NCBI RefSeq assembly: GCF_019145205.1
Contig: NZ_JAHSTT010000003.1
Span: 496,001-560,000, forward strand
Source: Pseudomonas khavaziana
GTDB lineage: Bacteria > Pseudomonadota > Gammaproteobacteria > Pseudomonadales > Pseudomonadaceae
DNA: 64,000 bases
Reading direction: 5' to 3'
Both the position numbers and the translations under genes were made by a program. Shown piece by piece: positions 1 through 9,037 of the stretch. The notes under the pieces were generated by a model. The model had not been told where the DNA came from, searched no databases, and worked only from the letters and a program-made list of their open reading frames with translations. How positions within the stretch are numbered: position 1 is the stretch's first letter; each line of letters begins with the position of its first letter.

Positions 1-181
1 ATTCGGCCGGGTCTTTCGGGGTTTCGGTCTCGTCAGTCGCCACTTCACCTTCCGCATCCGGGTTCAGTGCGCCTGCTTCTTCGTCTGCAGAGGCTTTCTT
101 GCGTTGCAGTTTTTCCTCTTTCTTCTGTTCCTTGGCCAAGTCTCTCTGACGTTTGGCGAAGGAGTAATTAGGTTTGGCCAT
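1..181 (-). CDS. Small Lys/Arg-rich conserved protein, C-terminus cut off
   Basis: The minus-strand reading frame starts at an ATG at 181 and stays open to the window edge, so only about 60 residues are visible and the stop codon lies outside. The product begins MAKPNYSFAKRQRDLAKEQK and continues as a charged, Lys/Glu-rich helix, then an acidic tail rich in Asp, Glu and Thr. There is no signal peptide or membrane segment. Short proteins with this basic-then-acidic layout are common hypothetical proteins in pseudomonads. I do not recognise a function. The start is clear because no other in-frame start gives a longer sensible protein. Confidence 0.6.
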   Translation of the reverse strand, partial: MAKPNYSFAKRQRDLAKEQKKEEKLQRKKASADEEAGALNPDAEGEVATDETETPKDPAE

Positions 182-430
182 GGGCGATCCTCTAGGGTCG
201 AAGGTGAGGGTGGGCGGCGCGCAGCTGCCTTGGGTCGTCATGGTAGCAGCTTCAAGGTGCCTTTCGCCTTCACTTACCGCAGGCGTAGGCGGCCAGCAGG
301 CCGTTGAACAGGTGATTAAGGTGCATGGCGCGGACTCCAGTGGGCAATGGCGCGATCATAGGCAGCCTGCGGCACTTTGGCTGGTTGATTGTGTTGATCA
401 AGCTGATAGCCTAAAGTTGTATACAATCTG

Positions 431-444
431 TTGATGCAGATCAT
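431..444 (+). promoter_or_regulatory. Possible ANR/FNR box upstream of azurin
   Basis: The sequence TTGATGCAGATCAT fits the ANR/FNR consensus TTGAT-N4-ATCAA with one mismatch at the last base. It lies 69 bp before the azurin start codon, a position suited to activation if transcription starts around 480-490. Azurin genes of pseudomonads are known to respond to ANR under low oxygen. The remaining sequence between 182 and 513 shows no gene; it holds this site and the presumed azurin promoter. Confidence 0.45.
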
Positions 445-513
445 AAGAACTTAAGCCTGCTTGAGGCACCCTTGTCGCAATACGCGTTTTCTAACCCTGC
501 CTTGGAGATTCAC

Positions 514-960
514 ATGTTTGCCAAACTCGTTGCTGTTTCCCTGCTGACTCTGGCGAGCGGCCAGTTGCTTGCCGCAGAGTGCAAGGTCACCGTCGACTCT
601 ACCGACCAGATGTCCTTCAACACCAAAGAAATCACCATCGACAAGAGCTGCAAGCAGTTCACCGTTGAGTTGACTCACTCGGGTAACCTGCCCAAGAACG
701 TGATGGGGCATAACTGGGTGCTGACCACTGAAGCCAACATGCAGCCTGTGGCTACCGACGGTATGGCTGCCGGTATCGATAAGGATTATCTGAAAGCCGG
801 TGATGACCGCATCATCGCCCACACCAAGATCATTGGTGCTGGCGAGAAAGACTCGGTGACCTTCGACGTCTCCAAGCTGAAAGCCGATGAGAAGTACAGC
901 TTCTTCTGCTCGTTCCCTGGCCACATCTCGATGATGAAAGGTGCCGTGGTCCTGAAGTAA
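514..960 (+). CDS. azu: Azurin, periplasmic type-1 copper protein
   Basis: This encodes 148 residues: a 20-residue Sec signal peptide ending QLLA and a 128-residue mature blue-copper protein, exactly the usual azurin length. Counting from the mature AECKVT terminus, the copper ligands fall at the canonical places: His46 (GHNWV), Cys112 (FFCSF), His117 (PGHIS) and Met121 (SMMKG). The Cys3-Cys26 disulfide pair is also present. Azurin carries electrons between periplasmic cytochromes and terminal reductases. The ATG at 514 is chosen over an upstream in-frame TTG at 472 because it is preceded by a GGAG ribosome-binding site and begins a proper signal peptide. The gene stands alone and a REPIN follows it. 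Confidence 0.97.
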   Translation: MFAKLVAVSLLTLASGQLLAAECKVTVDSTDQMSFNTKEITIDKSCKQFTVELTHSGNLPKNVMGHNWVLTTEANMQPVATDGMAAGIDKDYLKAGDDRIIAHTKIIGAGEKDSVTFDVSKLKADEKYSFFCSFPGHISMMKGAVVLK

Positions 961-976
961 CACCGCGTTATCGTTC

Positions 977-1049
977 ATCGGGGGCAAGCCCCCTCCCACA
1001 TTTGAATGTATTCACAAATCAAAGTGTGGGAGGGGGCTTGCTCCCGATG
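977..1049. repeat. REPIN (paired inverted REP elements)
   Basis: Two copies of a REP palindrome with core GTGGGAGGGGGCTTGC face each other in inverted orientation around a short spacer. It lies between the convergent azurin and nadE genes, where it may act as a bidirectional transcript end or mRNA stabiliser. Confidence 0.85.
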
Positions 1050-1085
1050 CATTCTGGCAGTCACTGCAAAATCAGCTGACTCACC

Positions 1086-1913
1086 TCACGGCGCAAACGG
1101 CATCACCCGCTTGTGCTCAGTCTTGCGATAGGTCTCGCAGATAATCCTGAACGCCTCTTCACGCACGGGCTCACCGTGCAGGAACGCATCGATTTCGGCA
1201 TAGGTCACCCCGTGTGACGCTTCGTCCGGCTTACCCGGCGACAGGTCCTCCAGGTCGGCGGTCGGGACTTTCTCCACCAACGATTCCGGCGCACCAAAGT
1301 GCCGCGCAATCGCACGCACCTGGTTTTTCACCAATCCGCTCAACGGCGCCAGATCGCAGGCGCCATCGCCGAACTTGGTGAAAAAGCCCATCACCGCTTC
1401 CGCCGCGTGATCAGTGCCGATCACCAAGCCGCCGGCCGCGCCAGCGATGGTGTACTGCGCCACCATGCGCATACGCGCCTTGGTGTTGCCCAGTACGAAG
1501 TCGCGGGACACCGCTGCCTTGCCTTCAAACGCCGCCACTTCATTGGCCAGGGCTTTGACTGCCGGGCCGATATTCACGGTGTGGCGTTCGTCCGGCTCGA
1601 TAAACTCCACCGCGGCCTGGGCGTCATGTTCGTCGAACTGGGTGTCGTAGGGCAGGCGCACGGCGATAAAACGATAGGCCTCGTCGCCACTGCTGGCGCG
1701 CAGTTCCTGCACCGCCCGTTGGGCCAGCAGGCCGGCGGTCAGGGAGTCGACGCCGCCGCTGATGCCCAGCACCAGGGCCTTGAGCCCGGAATTGCGCAGG
1801 CAGTCCTGGATAAAGGCCACGCGCCTGGCGATCTCGGCTTCAAGGCTGGCCTGGTCATTGAACGGCGCTTGGACCTTTAGCTGTTGCGCAATCTCACGCT
1901 GTACGGCTTGCAT
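1086..1913 (-). CDS. nadE: NAD+ synthetase, ammonia-dependent
   Basis: The product has 275 residues, the typical length of the single-domain NH3-dependent NAD synthetase. It converts nicotinate adenine dinucleotide, ATP and ammonia to NAD+ in the cytoplasm. The N-type ATP pyrophosphatase P-loop SGGVDS is near residue 53 ([13 protein letters not shown]), and the family motif [19 protein letters not shown] is near residue 165. There is no N-terminal glutaminase domain. It is the second gene of an operon with pncB, which ends only 3 bp upstream, so the two steps of nicotinate salvage are coupled. Confidence 0.95.
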   Translation of the reverse strand: MQAVQREIAQQLKVQAPFNDQASLEAEIARRVAFIQDCLRNSGLKALVLGISGGVDSLTAGLLAQRAVQELRASSGDEAYRFIAVRLPYDTQFDEHDAQAAVEFIEPDERHTVNIGPAVKALANEVAAFEGKAAVSRDFVLGNTKARMRMVAQYTIAGAAGGLVIGTDHAAEAVMGFFTKFGDGACDLAPLSGLVKNQVRAIARHFGAPESLVEKVPTADLEDLSPGKPDEASHGVTYAEIDAFLHGEPVREEAFRIICETYRKTEHKRVMPFAP

Positions 1914-1916
1914 GGT

Positions 1917-3131
1917 TCACTCCTTGCTGGAAAGGGCGGGTACTTTGAAAACGTGACGCAAATAGGCGACAAAATTCGGGTCGGTGCAATGGGTCTTACC
2001 CGCTTCATCGGAAATCTTGGCGACGGGCTGGCCATTGCAGGCGGTCATTTTAAGCACGATGCTCATCGGTTCCACCCCTGGAATATCGCAGGTCAGGTTG
2101 GTGCCGATGCCAAAGCTCACATTAATGCGGCCACGCAGCGCACGGAAAATCTCCAGGGCCTTGGGCAGCGTCAGGCTGTCGGAGAACACCAGGGTTTTGC
2201 TCATCGGTTCGATGCCGAGCTTGTGGTAGTGGGCGATGGCTTTTTCCGCCCACTGGATGGGGTCGCCGGAGTCGTGGCGCAGCCCGTCGAACAGCTTGGC
2301 AAAGTACAAGTCGAAGTCGCCGAGGAAGGCGTCAGTGGTGATGCAGTCGGTCAGGGCAATACCCAGCAGGCCACGGTACTCACGCACCCAGCAATCCAGG
2401 GCGGCGATCTGGCTGTCGATCAGGCGCGGGCCGAGTTGCTGGTGGGCCATGATCCATTCGTGGGCCATGGTCCCCAAGGGCTTCATATCGAACTCGCGGG
2501 CCAGGTGCACGTTGCTGGTGCCGACGAAGCGCCCGGGGAAGTCGTGCTTGAGCACACTCACCACTTCCTCCTGCACACGGTAGGAGAAGCGTCGGCGCGT
2601 ACCGAAGTCGGCCACTTGCAGTTCCGAGAGCTCGTCGCTGCTGGCATTCGCCGTCAGCCAGTCGAATTTGCGGTACAACTGCTCGCGGGCCTGTTCGAGG
2701 ATCACCGTCTGGTAGCGGTAGCGGTTACGCACTTCGCTGACGATGGCCAGCATCGGCACTTCAAACAGGATCACATGCAGCCACGGCCCGCGCAGGTGGA
2801 TAAACAACTCGCCGTTTTCGATACCGGTCTGCACGTAGCGCAGGTTGAAGCGGAACAGCCCGAGAAAACGCAGGAAGTCCGGCTTCATGAAGCTGATACG
2901 TTCAAGGAAACCCAGTTGGTCGGGGCTCAGGCTCAGCTCGGCGAGGCGCTCGATCTGGTAGCGGATCTCTGCCAGGTATGGGCGCAGGTCTTCGCTGTTG
3001 CGGCAACGGAACTCCCATTCAACTTCCACATTCGGGTAGTTGTGCAGCACCGCCTGCATCATGGTCAGCTTGTAGAAGTCGGTGTCGAGCAAGTTCTGCA
3101 CGATGCGATCGGCAAACACACTCTCGCTCAT
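1917..3131 (-). CDS. pncB: Nicotinate phosphoribosyltransferase
   Basis: The product has 404 residues and converts nicotinate and PRPP to nicotinate mononucleotide, the entry step of the Preiss-Handler NAD salvage pathway. Family landmarks include [10 protein letters not shown] near the N-terminus, the TSNVHLARE and [12 protein letters not shown] motifs that carry the phosphorylatable histidine, and RHDSGDP and FGIGTNL in the PRPP-binding half. The start is set at the ATG at 3131 ([10 protein letters not shown]); a longer reading to 3179 would add 16 poorly conserved residues. nadE follows at 3 bp, so the two are almost certainly co-transcribed. Confidence 0.95.
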   Translation of the reverse strand: MSESVFADRIVQNLLDTDFYKLTMMQAVLHNYPNVEVEWEFRCRNSEDLRPYLAEIRYQIERLAELSLSPDQLGFLERISFMKPDFLRFLGLFRFNLRYVQTGIENGELFIHLRGPWLHVILFEVPMLAIVSEVRNRYRYQTVILEQAREQLYRKFDWLTANASSDELSELQVADFGTRRRFSYRVQEEVVSVLKHDFPGRFVGTSNVHLAREFDMKPLGTMAHEWIMAHQQLGPRLIDSQIAALDCWVREYRGLLGIALTDCITTDAFLGDFDLYFAKLFDGLRHDSGDPIQWAEKAIAHYHKLGIEPMSKTLVFSDSLTLPKALEIFRALRGRINVSFGIGTNLTCDIPGVEPMSIVLKMTACNGQPVAKISDEAGKTHCTDPNFVAYLRHVFKVPALSSKE

Positions 3132-3260
3132 AACGGGAATCTCCAGACGGGTCGGCGATGGGCGCCGGCCTTTACGCACAATTAAGTAAGGGGGCTAGTG
3201 GCGCATAGACGTGGGTCGGTTTGCCAGTGATTTTTTTGCCAAGGCCACCGGCGCTTTCGT

Positions 3261-3321
3261 GATCAAGCCCCCTCCCACAGGTTGAAATGCGTTCCAAATG
3301 TGGGGGGAGCTTGCCCCGATG
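3261..3321. repeat. REPIN, slightly degenerate
   Basis: Two inverted REP halves (CAAGCCCCCTCCCACA and a mutated GGGGGGAGCTTGCCCC) lie in the gap between the pncB start and the LysR gene stop. The second copy departs from the usual sequence. Confidence 0.7.
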
Positions 3322-3336
3322 ACGGTACTCCAGGCA

Positions 3337-4227
3337 CTAAATAACCTGCTCAAGCATCCATTTCACAAATTCCCTGACCTTCGGCACCTCCGCCGAATGC
3401 TCAGGATAAGCCAGGTAATAGGCATCCTGGCTCGGCATCGCATGCTGCCAGGGAATCACCAGCTTGCCCTCGGCCAGTTCCTCCTCCACCAGAAAGCGCG
3501 GCAGCAACGCCACGCCACAACCCACCTGCGCGGCGCGGATGCACATATAGAAGGTGTCGAAACGCGGCCCGTGGTAGCTGTGCTCGGTATGCATGCCCTG
3601 GCTGGCAAACCAGTCATGCCAACCCTGGGGCCGCGAGGCGTTTTGCAGCAGCACCAGGTCGCTCAGTTGCGTGGGGTCGGTGAAGGGGAGGGCGGGCAGG
3701 CTGTCGGGCGCACAGACAGGCACCAGCTCTTCGCTGAACAGCTTCAAACTCTCGGTGCCGGGACGCGAACCCTGGCCGAAGTAGAACGCCATATCGGCCT
3801 TGCCTTGCAGCAGTTCGTCCGGCTCCTGCTCGTTGCACAGGTCCAGGTGAATCTGCGGATGGCGCAGGCGCCAACCCTTGAGGCGTGGCACCAGCCAGCG
3901 TGCGCCGAAGGTGTAGGGCGTGGACACCCGCAGCACTTCAGTCTCGCCGCCATAGGAGCGCAGGTAATGAGTAGACATCTCCACCTGGGTAAGGATCTTG
4001 CGCACTTCCACCAGGTACAGATCGCCCGCCGGCGTCATCTGCAAACGGCGGCGTACCCGGCGAAACAGCAGGTGTTGCAGCAGCTCCTCCAACTGCGCCA
4101 CCTGTTTGCTCACCGCGCTTTGCGTGAGATTGAGCTCCTCGGCGGCGCGGGTGAAGCTCAGGTGGCGGGTGGCGGCTTCGAAACATTGCAGGGCGGTGAT
4201 CGAGGGCAAATATCTTTTGTTCAGCAC
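3337..4227 (-). CDS. LysR-family transcriptional regulator next to amaBA
   Basis: The product has 296 residues with a normal LysR layout: an N-terminal winged helix (FEAATRHLSFTRAAEELNLT, then QSAVSKQVAQLE) and a substrate-binding-type effector domain. It resembles the GcvA subgroup. The start is taken as the GTG at 4227 (VLNKRYLPS), which has an AGAGG ribosome-binding site; the open frame upstream to 4614 overlaps amaB and is unlikely to be used. It is divergent from amaB with a 153 bp gap, and in P. putida a LysR gene sits in the same place. It is therefore the likely local regulator of amaB-amaA, responding to a lysine-pathway intermediate. Confidence 0.88.
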   Translation of the reverse strand: MLNKRYLPSITALQCFEAATRHLSFTRAAEELNLTQSAVSKQVAQLEELLQHLLFRRVRRRLQMTPAGDLYLVEVRKILTQVEMSTHYLRSYGGETEVLRVSTPYTFGARWLVPRLKGWRLRHPQIHLDLCNEQEPDELLQGKADMAFYFGQGSRPGTESLKLFSEELVPVCAPDSLPALPFTDPTQLSDLVLLQNASRPQGWHDWFASQGMHTEHSYHGPRFDTFYMCIRAAQVGCGVALLPRFLVEEELAEGKLVIPWQHAMPSQDAYYLAYPEHSAEVPKVREFVKWMLEQVI

Positions 4228-4380
4228 GGCATGCCTCTTTTTATTCTTTGCATGAATAAACGGAATGATATCTCGCCTAATCGTCGTTTGTTGGCAAGTC
4301 TTGGGCCAGCTACAAATAAGCTCTGGATCGCCGTGTCTTTGGCGGCGCGAATTTTCTGTTTGAGATTGAAGGAGTGACCC

Positions 4381-5871
4381 ATGGTTGCTGCATTGCTTGA
4401 TCGTCTCGGGGTAAACCCGGCGCTGTACCAGTCGGGCAAGCAGCCCGTGCATTCGCCGATCGATGGTAGCCAGATCGGCAGCGTGCACTGGGAAGGCGCC
4501 GCCGAGGTGGAGCAACAGGTCAGTCGCGCCGAGCATGCATTCGAGGCCTGGCGCAAGGTGCCGGCGCCGCGACGCGGCGAGCTGGTACGCCAGTTTGGCG
4601 ACGTGCTGCGCCAATACAAGGCCGACCTCGGCGAACTGGTGTCATGGGAAGCCGGCAAGATCACCCAGGAAGGCTTGGGCGAAGTGCAGGAGATGATCGA
4701 CATCTGCGACTTCGCCGTCGGCCTCTCGCGTCAACTGTATGGCTTGACCATCGCCTCCGAGCGTCCTGGCCACCATATGCGTGAAACCTGGCATCCGCTG
4801 GGCGTGGTCGGCGTGATCAGCGCCTTCAACTTTCCGGTGGCCGTGTGGGCGTGGAATACCACCCTGGCCCTGGTGTGCGGTAACGCGGTGATCTGGAAAC
4901 CCTCGGAAAAAACCCCGCTCACCGCGCTGGCCTGCCAGGCACTGTTCGAGCGCGTGCTGAAAAAATTCGACGGTGCCCCCGAGTACCTCAGCCAGGTGAT
5001 CATTGGCGGCCGCGACGCCGGCGCCGCGCTGGTGGATGACCCGCGCGTCGCCCTGATCAGTGCCACCGGCAGCACGCGCATGGGCCGGGAAGTGGCGCCG
5101 AAAGTCGCTGCGCGTTTTGCCCGCAGCATCCTCGAGCTGGGTGGCAACAACGCCATGATCCTCGGCCCGAGCGCCGACCTGGACATGGCCGTGCGCGCCA
5201 TCCTGTTCAGCGCCGTCGGCACTGCCGGCCAGCGTTGCACCACCCTGCGCCGCCTGATTGCCCATGAGTCGGTCAAGGACGAAATTGTCACGCGCCTCAA
5301 GGCCGCCTACTCCAAAGTGCGCATCGGCCACCCGCTGGAAGGCAACCTGATCGGCCCGCTGATCGACAAGCAGGGCTTCGACAACATGCAGGATGCCCTT
5401 GAGCAAGCCTTGAGCGAAGGCGGCAAGGTGTTCGGCGGCAAGCGCCAGCTGCAAGACCAATTCCCCAACGCCTATTACGTGTCACCGGCCATCGTGGAAA
5501 TGCCCGAGCAGAGCGACGTGGTGTGTACCGAGACGTTTGCGCCGATTCTCTATGTGGTCGGCTACACCGATTTCGCCGAAGCCTTGCGCTTGAACAACGC
5601 CGTGCCTCAGGGGTTGTCGTCATGCATCTTCACCACCGATGTGCGCGAAGCCGAGCAGTTCATGTCGGCCGTGGGCAGCGATTGCGGGATTGCCAACGTC
5701 AACATCGGCCCGAGCGGCGCGGAGATTGGGGGCGCGTTTGGCGGTGAGAAAGAGACCGGCGGCGGGCGTGAATCAGGGTCGGATGCATGGCGCGGGTATA
5801 TGCGCCGGCAGACCAATACCGTGAACTATTCGCTGGAACTGCCGTTGGCGCAGGGCATCACGTTCGACTGA
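4381..5871 (+). CDS. amaB: Delta1-piperideine-6-carboxylate dehydrogenase (ALDH7 family)
   Basis: This 496-residue NAD-dependent aldehyde dehydrogenase oxidises the semialdehyde form of piperideine-6-carboxylate to 2-aminoadipate in the D-lysine/pipecolate branch of lysine catabolism. Visible motifs are the cofactor region GVISAFNFPVAVWAWNTTLA with KPSEKTPLT, the general-base motif LELGGNNAMI, and the catalytic cysteine in GTAGQRCTTLRR. The C-terminal GGGRESGSDAWR region is typical of the antiquitin (ALDH7) group. The start has a strong AAGGAG ribosome-binding site. The partner oxidase gene follows after a REPIN, and a divergent LysR gene precedes it, matching the P. putida ama locus. Confidence 0.92.
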   Translation: MVAALLDRLGVNPALYQSGKQPVHSPIDGSQIGSVHWEGAAEVEQQVSRAEHAFEAWRKVPAPRRGELVRQFGDVLRQYKADLGELVSWEAGKITQEGLGEVQEMIDICDFAVGLSRQLYGLTIASERPGHHMRETWHPLGVVGVISAFNFPVAVWAWNTTLALVCGNAVIWKPSEKTPLTALACQALFERVLKKFDGAPEYLSQVIIGGRDAGAALVDDPRVALISATGSTRMGREVAPKVAARFARSILELGGNNAMILGPSADLDMAVRAILFSAVGTAGQRCTTLRRLIAHESVKDEIVTRLKAAYSKVRIGHPLEGNLIGPLIDKQGFDNMQDALEQALSEGGKVFGGKRQLQDQFPNAYYVSPAIVEMPEQSDVVCTETFAPILYVVGYTDFAEALRLNNAVPQGLSSCIFTTDVREAEQFMSAVGSDCGIANVNIGPSGAEIGGAFGGEKETGGGRESGSDAWRGYMRRQTNTVNYSLELPLAQGITFD

Positions 5872-5898
5872 GTCCTCAAGTCCAAGTGAGGTCAAAAA

Positions 5899-5988
5899 TG
5901 TGGGAGGGGGCTTGCTCCCGATTGCGGTGGATCAGTTGTACATCTGCTGACTGACACGCCGCCATCGGGAGCAAGCCCCCTCCCACAG
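5899..5988. repeat. REPIN between amaB and amaA
   Basis: Inverted REP pair with cores TGTGGGAGGGGGCTTGC and GCAAGCCCCCTCCCACA around a spacer of about 40 bp. It sits inside what is presumably the amaB-amaA transcription unit, so it could set differential stability of the two halves of the mRNA. Confidence 0.85.
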
Positions 5989-6044
5989 TTGATCTCATTT
6001 ACACATCAAGATTGTTGTCTGTTAGGTCTCATCGGAGTCTGGCA

Positions 6045-7328
6045 ATGGCACTACGCGAAGCATGTTTATGGGAACAACTCACCCCTGGCCGGCCGGATCG
6101 TGCCGCGCTCAAGGGCGAGGTCAAGGTGGATGTATGCGTGATCGGAGCCGGCATCACCGGTTTGTCGGCGGCGATTCATTTACTCGAACAGGGTAAAAGC
6201 GTTGCCGTGCTGGAGGCCCATCGCACCGGCCATGGCGGTTCGGGGCGCAACGTCGGGCTGGTGAATGCCGGCATGTGGATTCCACCGGACGAGATCGAAG
6301 CCGGGTTCGGCACGGCGGTGGGCAGCCAGCTCAATCGCATGTTGGGCGCGGCGCCGTCCCTGGTGTTCAGCCTGATCGACAAATACCGCATCGATTGCCA
6401 ATTGCGCCGCGAGGGCACTTTGCACATGGCCCACAATGCCCGTGGCGAGGCGGATTTACGCAGCCGTGAAGAACAATGGAAACGCCGTGGTGCGCCGGTT
6501 GAGTTACTCACCGGGCAAGCATGCGAGCAAGCCACGGGGACCAAGAAAATCGCTGCCGCGTTGCTGGATCGGCGCGCCGGCACCTTGAACCCCATGGCTT
6601 ACACGGCGGGCTTGGCGAATGCCGCCGTGGGGCTGGGCGGGCAGCTGTTCGACCATTCCCCGGTCACCCAACTGGAGCGCCAAGGTGCCGATTGGTCTGT
6701 GCATACCGACGAGGGCGCGGTGCAGGCCGCACAGGTGGTGATCGCCTCCAATGCCTATACCGAAGGCGAATGGACCGAGCTGCGGCGCAACTTCTTTCCC
6801 GGTTATTACTACCAAGTCGCGTCGGCGCCGCTGACCGAGGAGGCCGCCCGGCAGATCCTCCCCGGCGGCCAGGGCTCATGGGATACGCGCCAGGTGTTGA
6901 GCAGCATCCGCCGTGATGCCGACGGGCGCCTGTTGCTTGGCAGCCTGGGCAACGGCAACCAAAAACCGGCCTGGTTTCTCAAAGCGTGGGCCGATCGGGT
7001 GCAACAGCACTACTTCCCCTACCTCAAAGCGGTGCAATGGGAGTGCACCTGGACCGGCTGCATCGCCTTCACCCCCGACCACCTGATGCGTCTATTCGAA
7101 CCGGCCCCCGGCCTGGTCGCTGTCACCGGCTATAACGGTCGTGGCGTAACCACCGGCAGCGTGGTGGGCAAGGCGTTTGCCGACTATCTGTGTCACCAGG
7201 ATCCCCAGGCCCTGCCGATCCCGTTTGCGCCCATGCAACCCTTGGCCGGGGCAAGCCTGCGCAGCTGCTTGTATGAAGCTGGATTCTCGCTGTATCACGC
7301 CGGGCAATGTCTTAGGATCGTGATCTGA
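6045..7328 (+). CDS. amaA: L-pipecolate oxidase, FAD-dependent
   Basis: The product has 427 residues and belongs to the DAO (glycine/D-amino-acid oxidase) family. The FAD-binding Rossmann motif is near residue 30 (VCVIGAGITGLSAAIHL), and the family signature GSGRNVGLVNAGMW follows. The C-terminal VTGYNGRGVTTG closes the FAD site. AmaA oxidises L-pipecolate to delta1-piperideine-6-carboxylate, which AmaB then oxidises. The start at 6045 is preferred to an upstream in-frame start at 6012 because it has a CGGAG ribosome-binding site and matches the P. putida protein length. A short hairpin follows the gene. Confidence 0.9.
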   Translation: MALREACLWEQLTPGRPDRAALKGEVKVDVCVIGAGITGLSAAIHLLEQGKSVAVLEAHRTGHGGSGRNVGLVNAGMWIPPDEIEAGFGTAVGSQLNRMLGAAPSLVFSLIDKYRIDCQLRREGTLHMAHNARGEADLRSREEQWKRRGAPVELLTGQACEQATGTKKIAAALLDRRAGTLNPMAYTAGLANAAVGLGGQLFDHSPVTQLERQGADWSVHTDEGAVQAAQVVIASNAYTEGEWTELRRNFFPGYYYQVASAPLTEEAARQILPGGQGSWDTRQVLSSIRRDADGRLLLGSLGNGNQKPAWFLKAWADRVQQHYFPYLKAVQWECTWTGCIAFTPDHLMRLFEPAPGLVAVTGYNGRGVTTGSVVGKAFADYLCHQDPQALPIPFAPMQPLAGASLRSCLYEAGFSLYHAGQCLRIVI

Positions 7329-7348
7329 TCAGCGAAATACATGTCAGA

Positions 7349-7371
7349 AGCCTGCATTTTCTTAGCAGGCT
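7349..7371 (+). terminator. Weak hairpin after amaA
   Basis: A 7 bp stem (AGCCTGC with GCAGGCT) around a 9 nt loop lies 20 bp after the amaA stop. It lacks a clear U tract, so it is only a possible transcript end. Confidence 0.3.
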
Positions 7372-7471
7372 ACCCATCTGTATTGGTGCAAGGCGTAGCA
7401 ATCTCGCACTGTAAATGTGCAGTTCCGTTACGCACGTTGTTACAGGTGTAGGAACTGTCGTTTATCCCTCT

Positions 7472-7545
7472 GGTTGCAGGTGCGACCTGTCGAGGTTGTA
7501 CTTTTTTGGTTCGTTGGTTGCACCTATAGAGGCTAGACGGTTGCA
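7472..7545 (+). promoter_or_regulatory. Four GGTTGYA heptamers at 22-23 bp spacing (possible operator array)
   Basis: GGTTGCA occurs at 7472, 7516 and 7539, and GGTTGTA at 7494. Start-to-start distances are 22, 22 and 23 bp, about two helical turns each, so all copies lie on nearly the same DNA face. The array sits in the 374 bp leader between amaA and the transporter operon, about 160 bp before the first start codon. Such spacing suits cooperative binding of a multimeric regulator. The rest of the leader (7546-7702) shows no gene and presumably holds the promoter. Confidence 0.45.
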
Positions 7546-7702
7546 CGTCCTGGCAGAAGGCGTCGAAACGCCTGTAATAACAATGACACCGTGTCTTTTT
7601 GAAGAATAAAAACGTAATGGCACGCGGCTTGCTCTGAGCTTTCGGTGAAAGGTTTGAATGCAAGTTGTCGTGCCAAAAATCAAAAATATCGGAGCACCAC
7701 TC

Positions 7703-8839
7703 ATGTCCCAGACGTTTTACAAGAAAGGTTTTCTGGCCCTCGCCGTTGCAGCGGCGCTGGGTGTTTCTACGTTTGTTCAAGCTGATGTGAAGATTGGTGT
7801 GGCGGGCCCGATGACGGGCGCCAACGCCGCTTTCGGTGAGCAGTACATGAAGGGTGCCCAGGCGGCAGCCGACGTTATCAACAAGGCCGGCGGCATCAAC
7901 GGCGAGCAGATCAAGCTGGTCGCCGGCGACGACGCCTGCGAACCTAAACAAGCAGTCGCCGTGGCCAACCGCCTGGCGGACCAGGACAAAGTCATCGGCG
8001 TGGTCGGGCACTTCTGCTCCTCGAACACTATTCCGGCATCCGAGGTCTACGACGAAGCCGGCATCATTGCCATCACCCCGGGTTCCACCAACCCCCAAGT
8101 CACCGAGCGCGGCCTGAGCGCCATGTTCCGCATGTGCGGGCGTGACGACCAGCAGGGCATCGTCGCCGGCGACTACATCGTCGACGTGCTCAAGGGCAAG
8201 AAAGTCGCGGTGATCAACGACAAGGACACCTACGGCAAGGGCCTGGCCGACGCTACCGCTGCGCAGTTGACCAAGCGCGGCGTCAAGCCGGTGCTGGAAG
8301 AGGGGCTGACCCGTGGCGAGAAGGACTTCAGCGCCCTGGTCACCAAGATCCGCTCCCTGGGCGCCGATGTCGTGTACTTCGGCGGCTTGCATCCCGAAGC
8401 CGGCCCGTTGGTGCGCCAGATCCGTGAAGCCGGTTTGAAAGACGTCAAGTTCATGTCCGATGACGGCGTGGTGACCGACGAACTGGTGGCGACTGCCGGT
8501 GGTGCCCAGTATGTCGATGGCGTGTACATGACCTTCGGCGCCGACCCGCGCCTGCTGCCGGACAGCAAGACCGTGGTGGAAGAGTTCCGCAAAAACGGCA
8601 CCGAGCCGGAAGGCTACACCCTGTACGCCTACGCCTCGATCCAGGCCCTGGCCGCCGGCTTCAACGGTGCCAAGTCCAACAAGGGTGAAGACGCTGCCAA
8701 GTGGCTAAAGGCCAACCCGGTTAAAACCGTCATGGGCGAAAAAGCCTGGGATGCCAAGGGCGACCTGAAAGTCTCTGACTACGTGGTTTACCAGTGGGAC
8801 AAAGACGGCAAATACCATCAGCTGGAAAAGCAGAAGTAA
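7703..8839 (+). CDS. braC: Branched-chain-type amino-acid ABC transporter, periplasmic binding protein
   Basis: The product has 378 residues: a Sec signal peptide ending in VQA, then a mature Leu/Ile/Val-binding-type protein starting DVKIGVAGPMTG. It contains the family motifs VVGHFCSSNTIPASEVYDEAG and TPGSTNPQVTERG. It captures hydrophobic amino acids in the periplasm for the membrane complex encoded just downstream. The ATG at 7703 has a GGAG ribosome-binding site, and the longer frame from 7658 lacks a signal-like start. The braC name is by family resemblance. Its place beside amaBA raises the possibility that it also takes up pipecolate or a lysine derivative, which is inference. Confidence 0.85.
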   Translation: MSQTFYKKGFLALAVAAALGVSTFVQADVKIGVAGPMTGANAAFGEQYMKGAQAAADVINKAGGINGEQIKLVAGDDACEPKQAVAVANRLADQDKVIGVVGHFCSSNTIPASEVYDEAGIIAITPGSTNPQVTERGLSAMFRMCGRDDQQGIVAGDYIVDVLKGKKVAVINDKDTYGKGLADATAAQLTKRGVKPVLEEGLTRGEKDFSALVTKIRSLGADVVYFGGLHPEAGPLVRQIREAGLKDVKFMSDDGVVTDELVATAGGAQYVDGVYMTFGADPRLLPDSKTVVEEFRKNGTEPEGYTLYAYASIQALAAGFNGAKSNKGEDAAKWLKANPVKTVMGEKAWDAKGDLKVSDYVVYQWDKDGKYHQLEKQK

Positions 8840-8860
8840 GCCTGAGCACCACAGTTCCAA

Positions 8861-8948
8861 TGTGGGAGGGAGCTTGCTCCCGATGACGGTCTGTCAGCCA
8901 CCAGATGTACAGCTGACACTCCGCAATCGGGGGCAAGCCCCTCCCACA
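8861..8948. repeat. REPIN between braC and braD-type genes
   Basis: Inverted REP pair (GTGGGAGGGAGCTTGC and GGCAAGCCCCTCCCAC) inside the transporter operon. REP elements after a binding-protein gene often leave that message more abundant than the downstream membrane genes. Confidence 0.85.
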
Positions 8949-9037
8949 GGGACCTTGCTGTGAACAAGATCTGTTTTTTCCTCCAGAAGCGCCGCACACC
9001 CACTGGTGTGCAGGTGCTCACCGCGTGAGATTGCGTT

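Noticed and set aside
104..434. Small plus-strand open frames before azurin
   Set aside because: They lie opposite or just after the small Lys/Arg-rich gene, lack ribosome-binding sites and show no family features.
977..1049. REPIN pairs as a CRISPR array
   Set aside because: They are inverted pairs of palindromes scattered singly between genes, not direct repeats with regular spacers, and no cas gene is present.
1884..3185. A 433-codon open frame antisense to pncB
   Set aside because: pncB is complete and well matched on the other strand.
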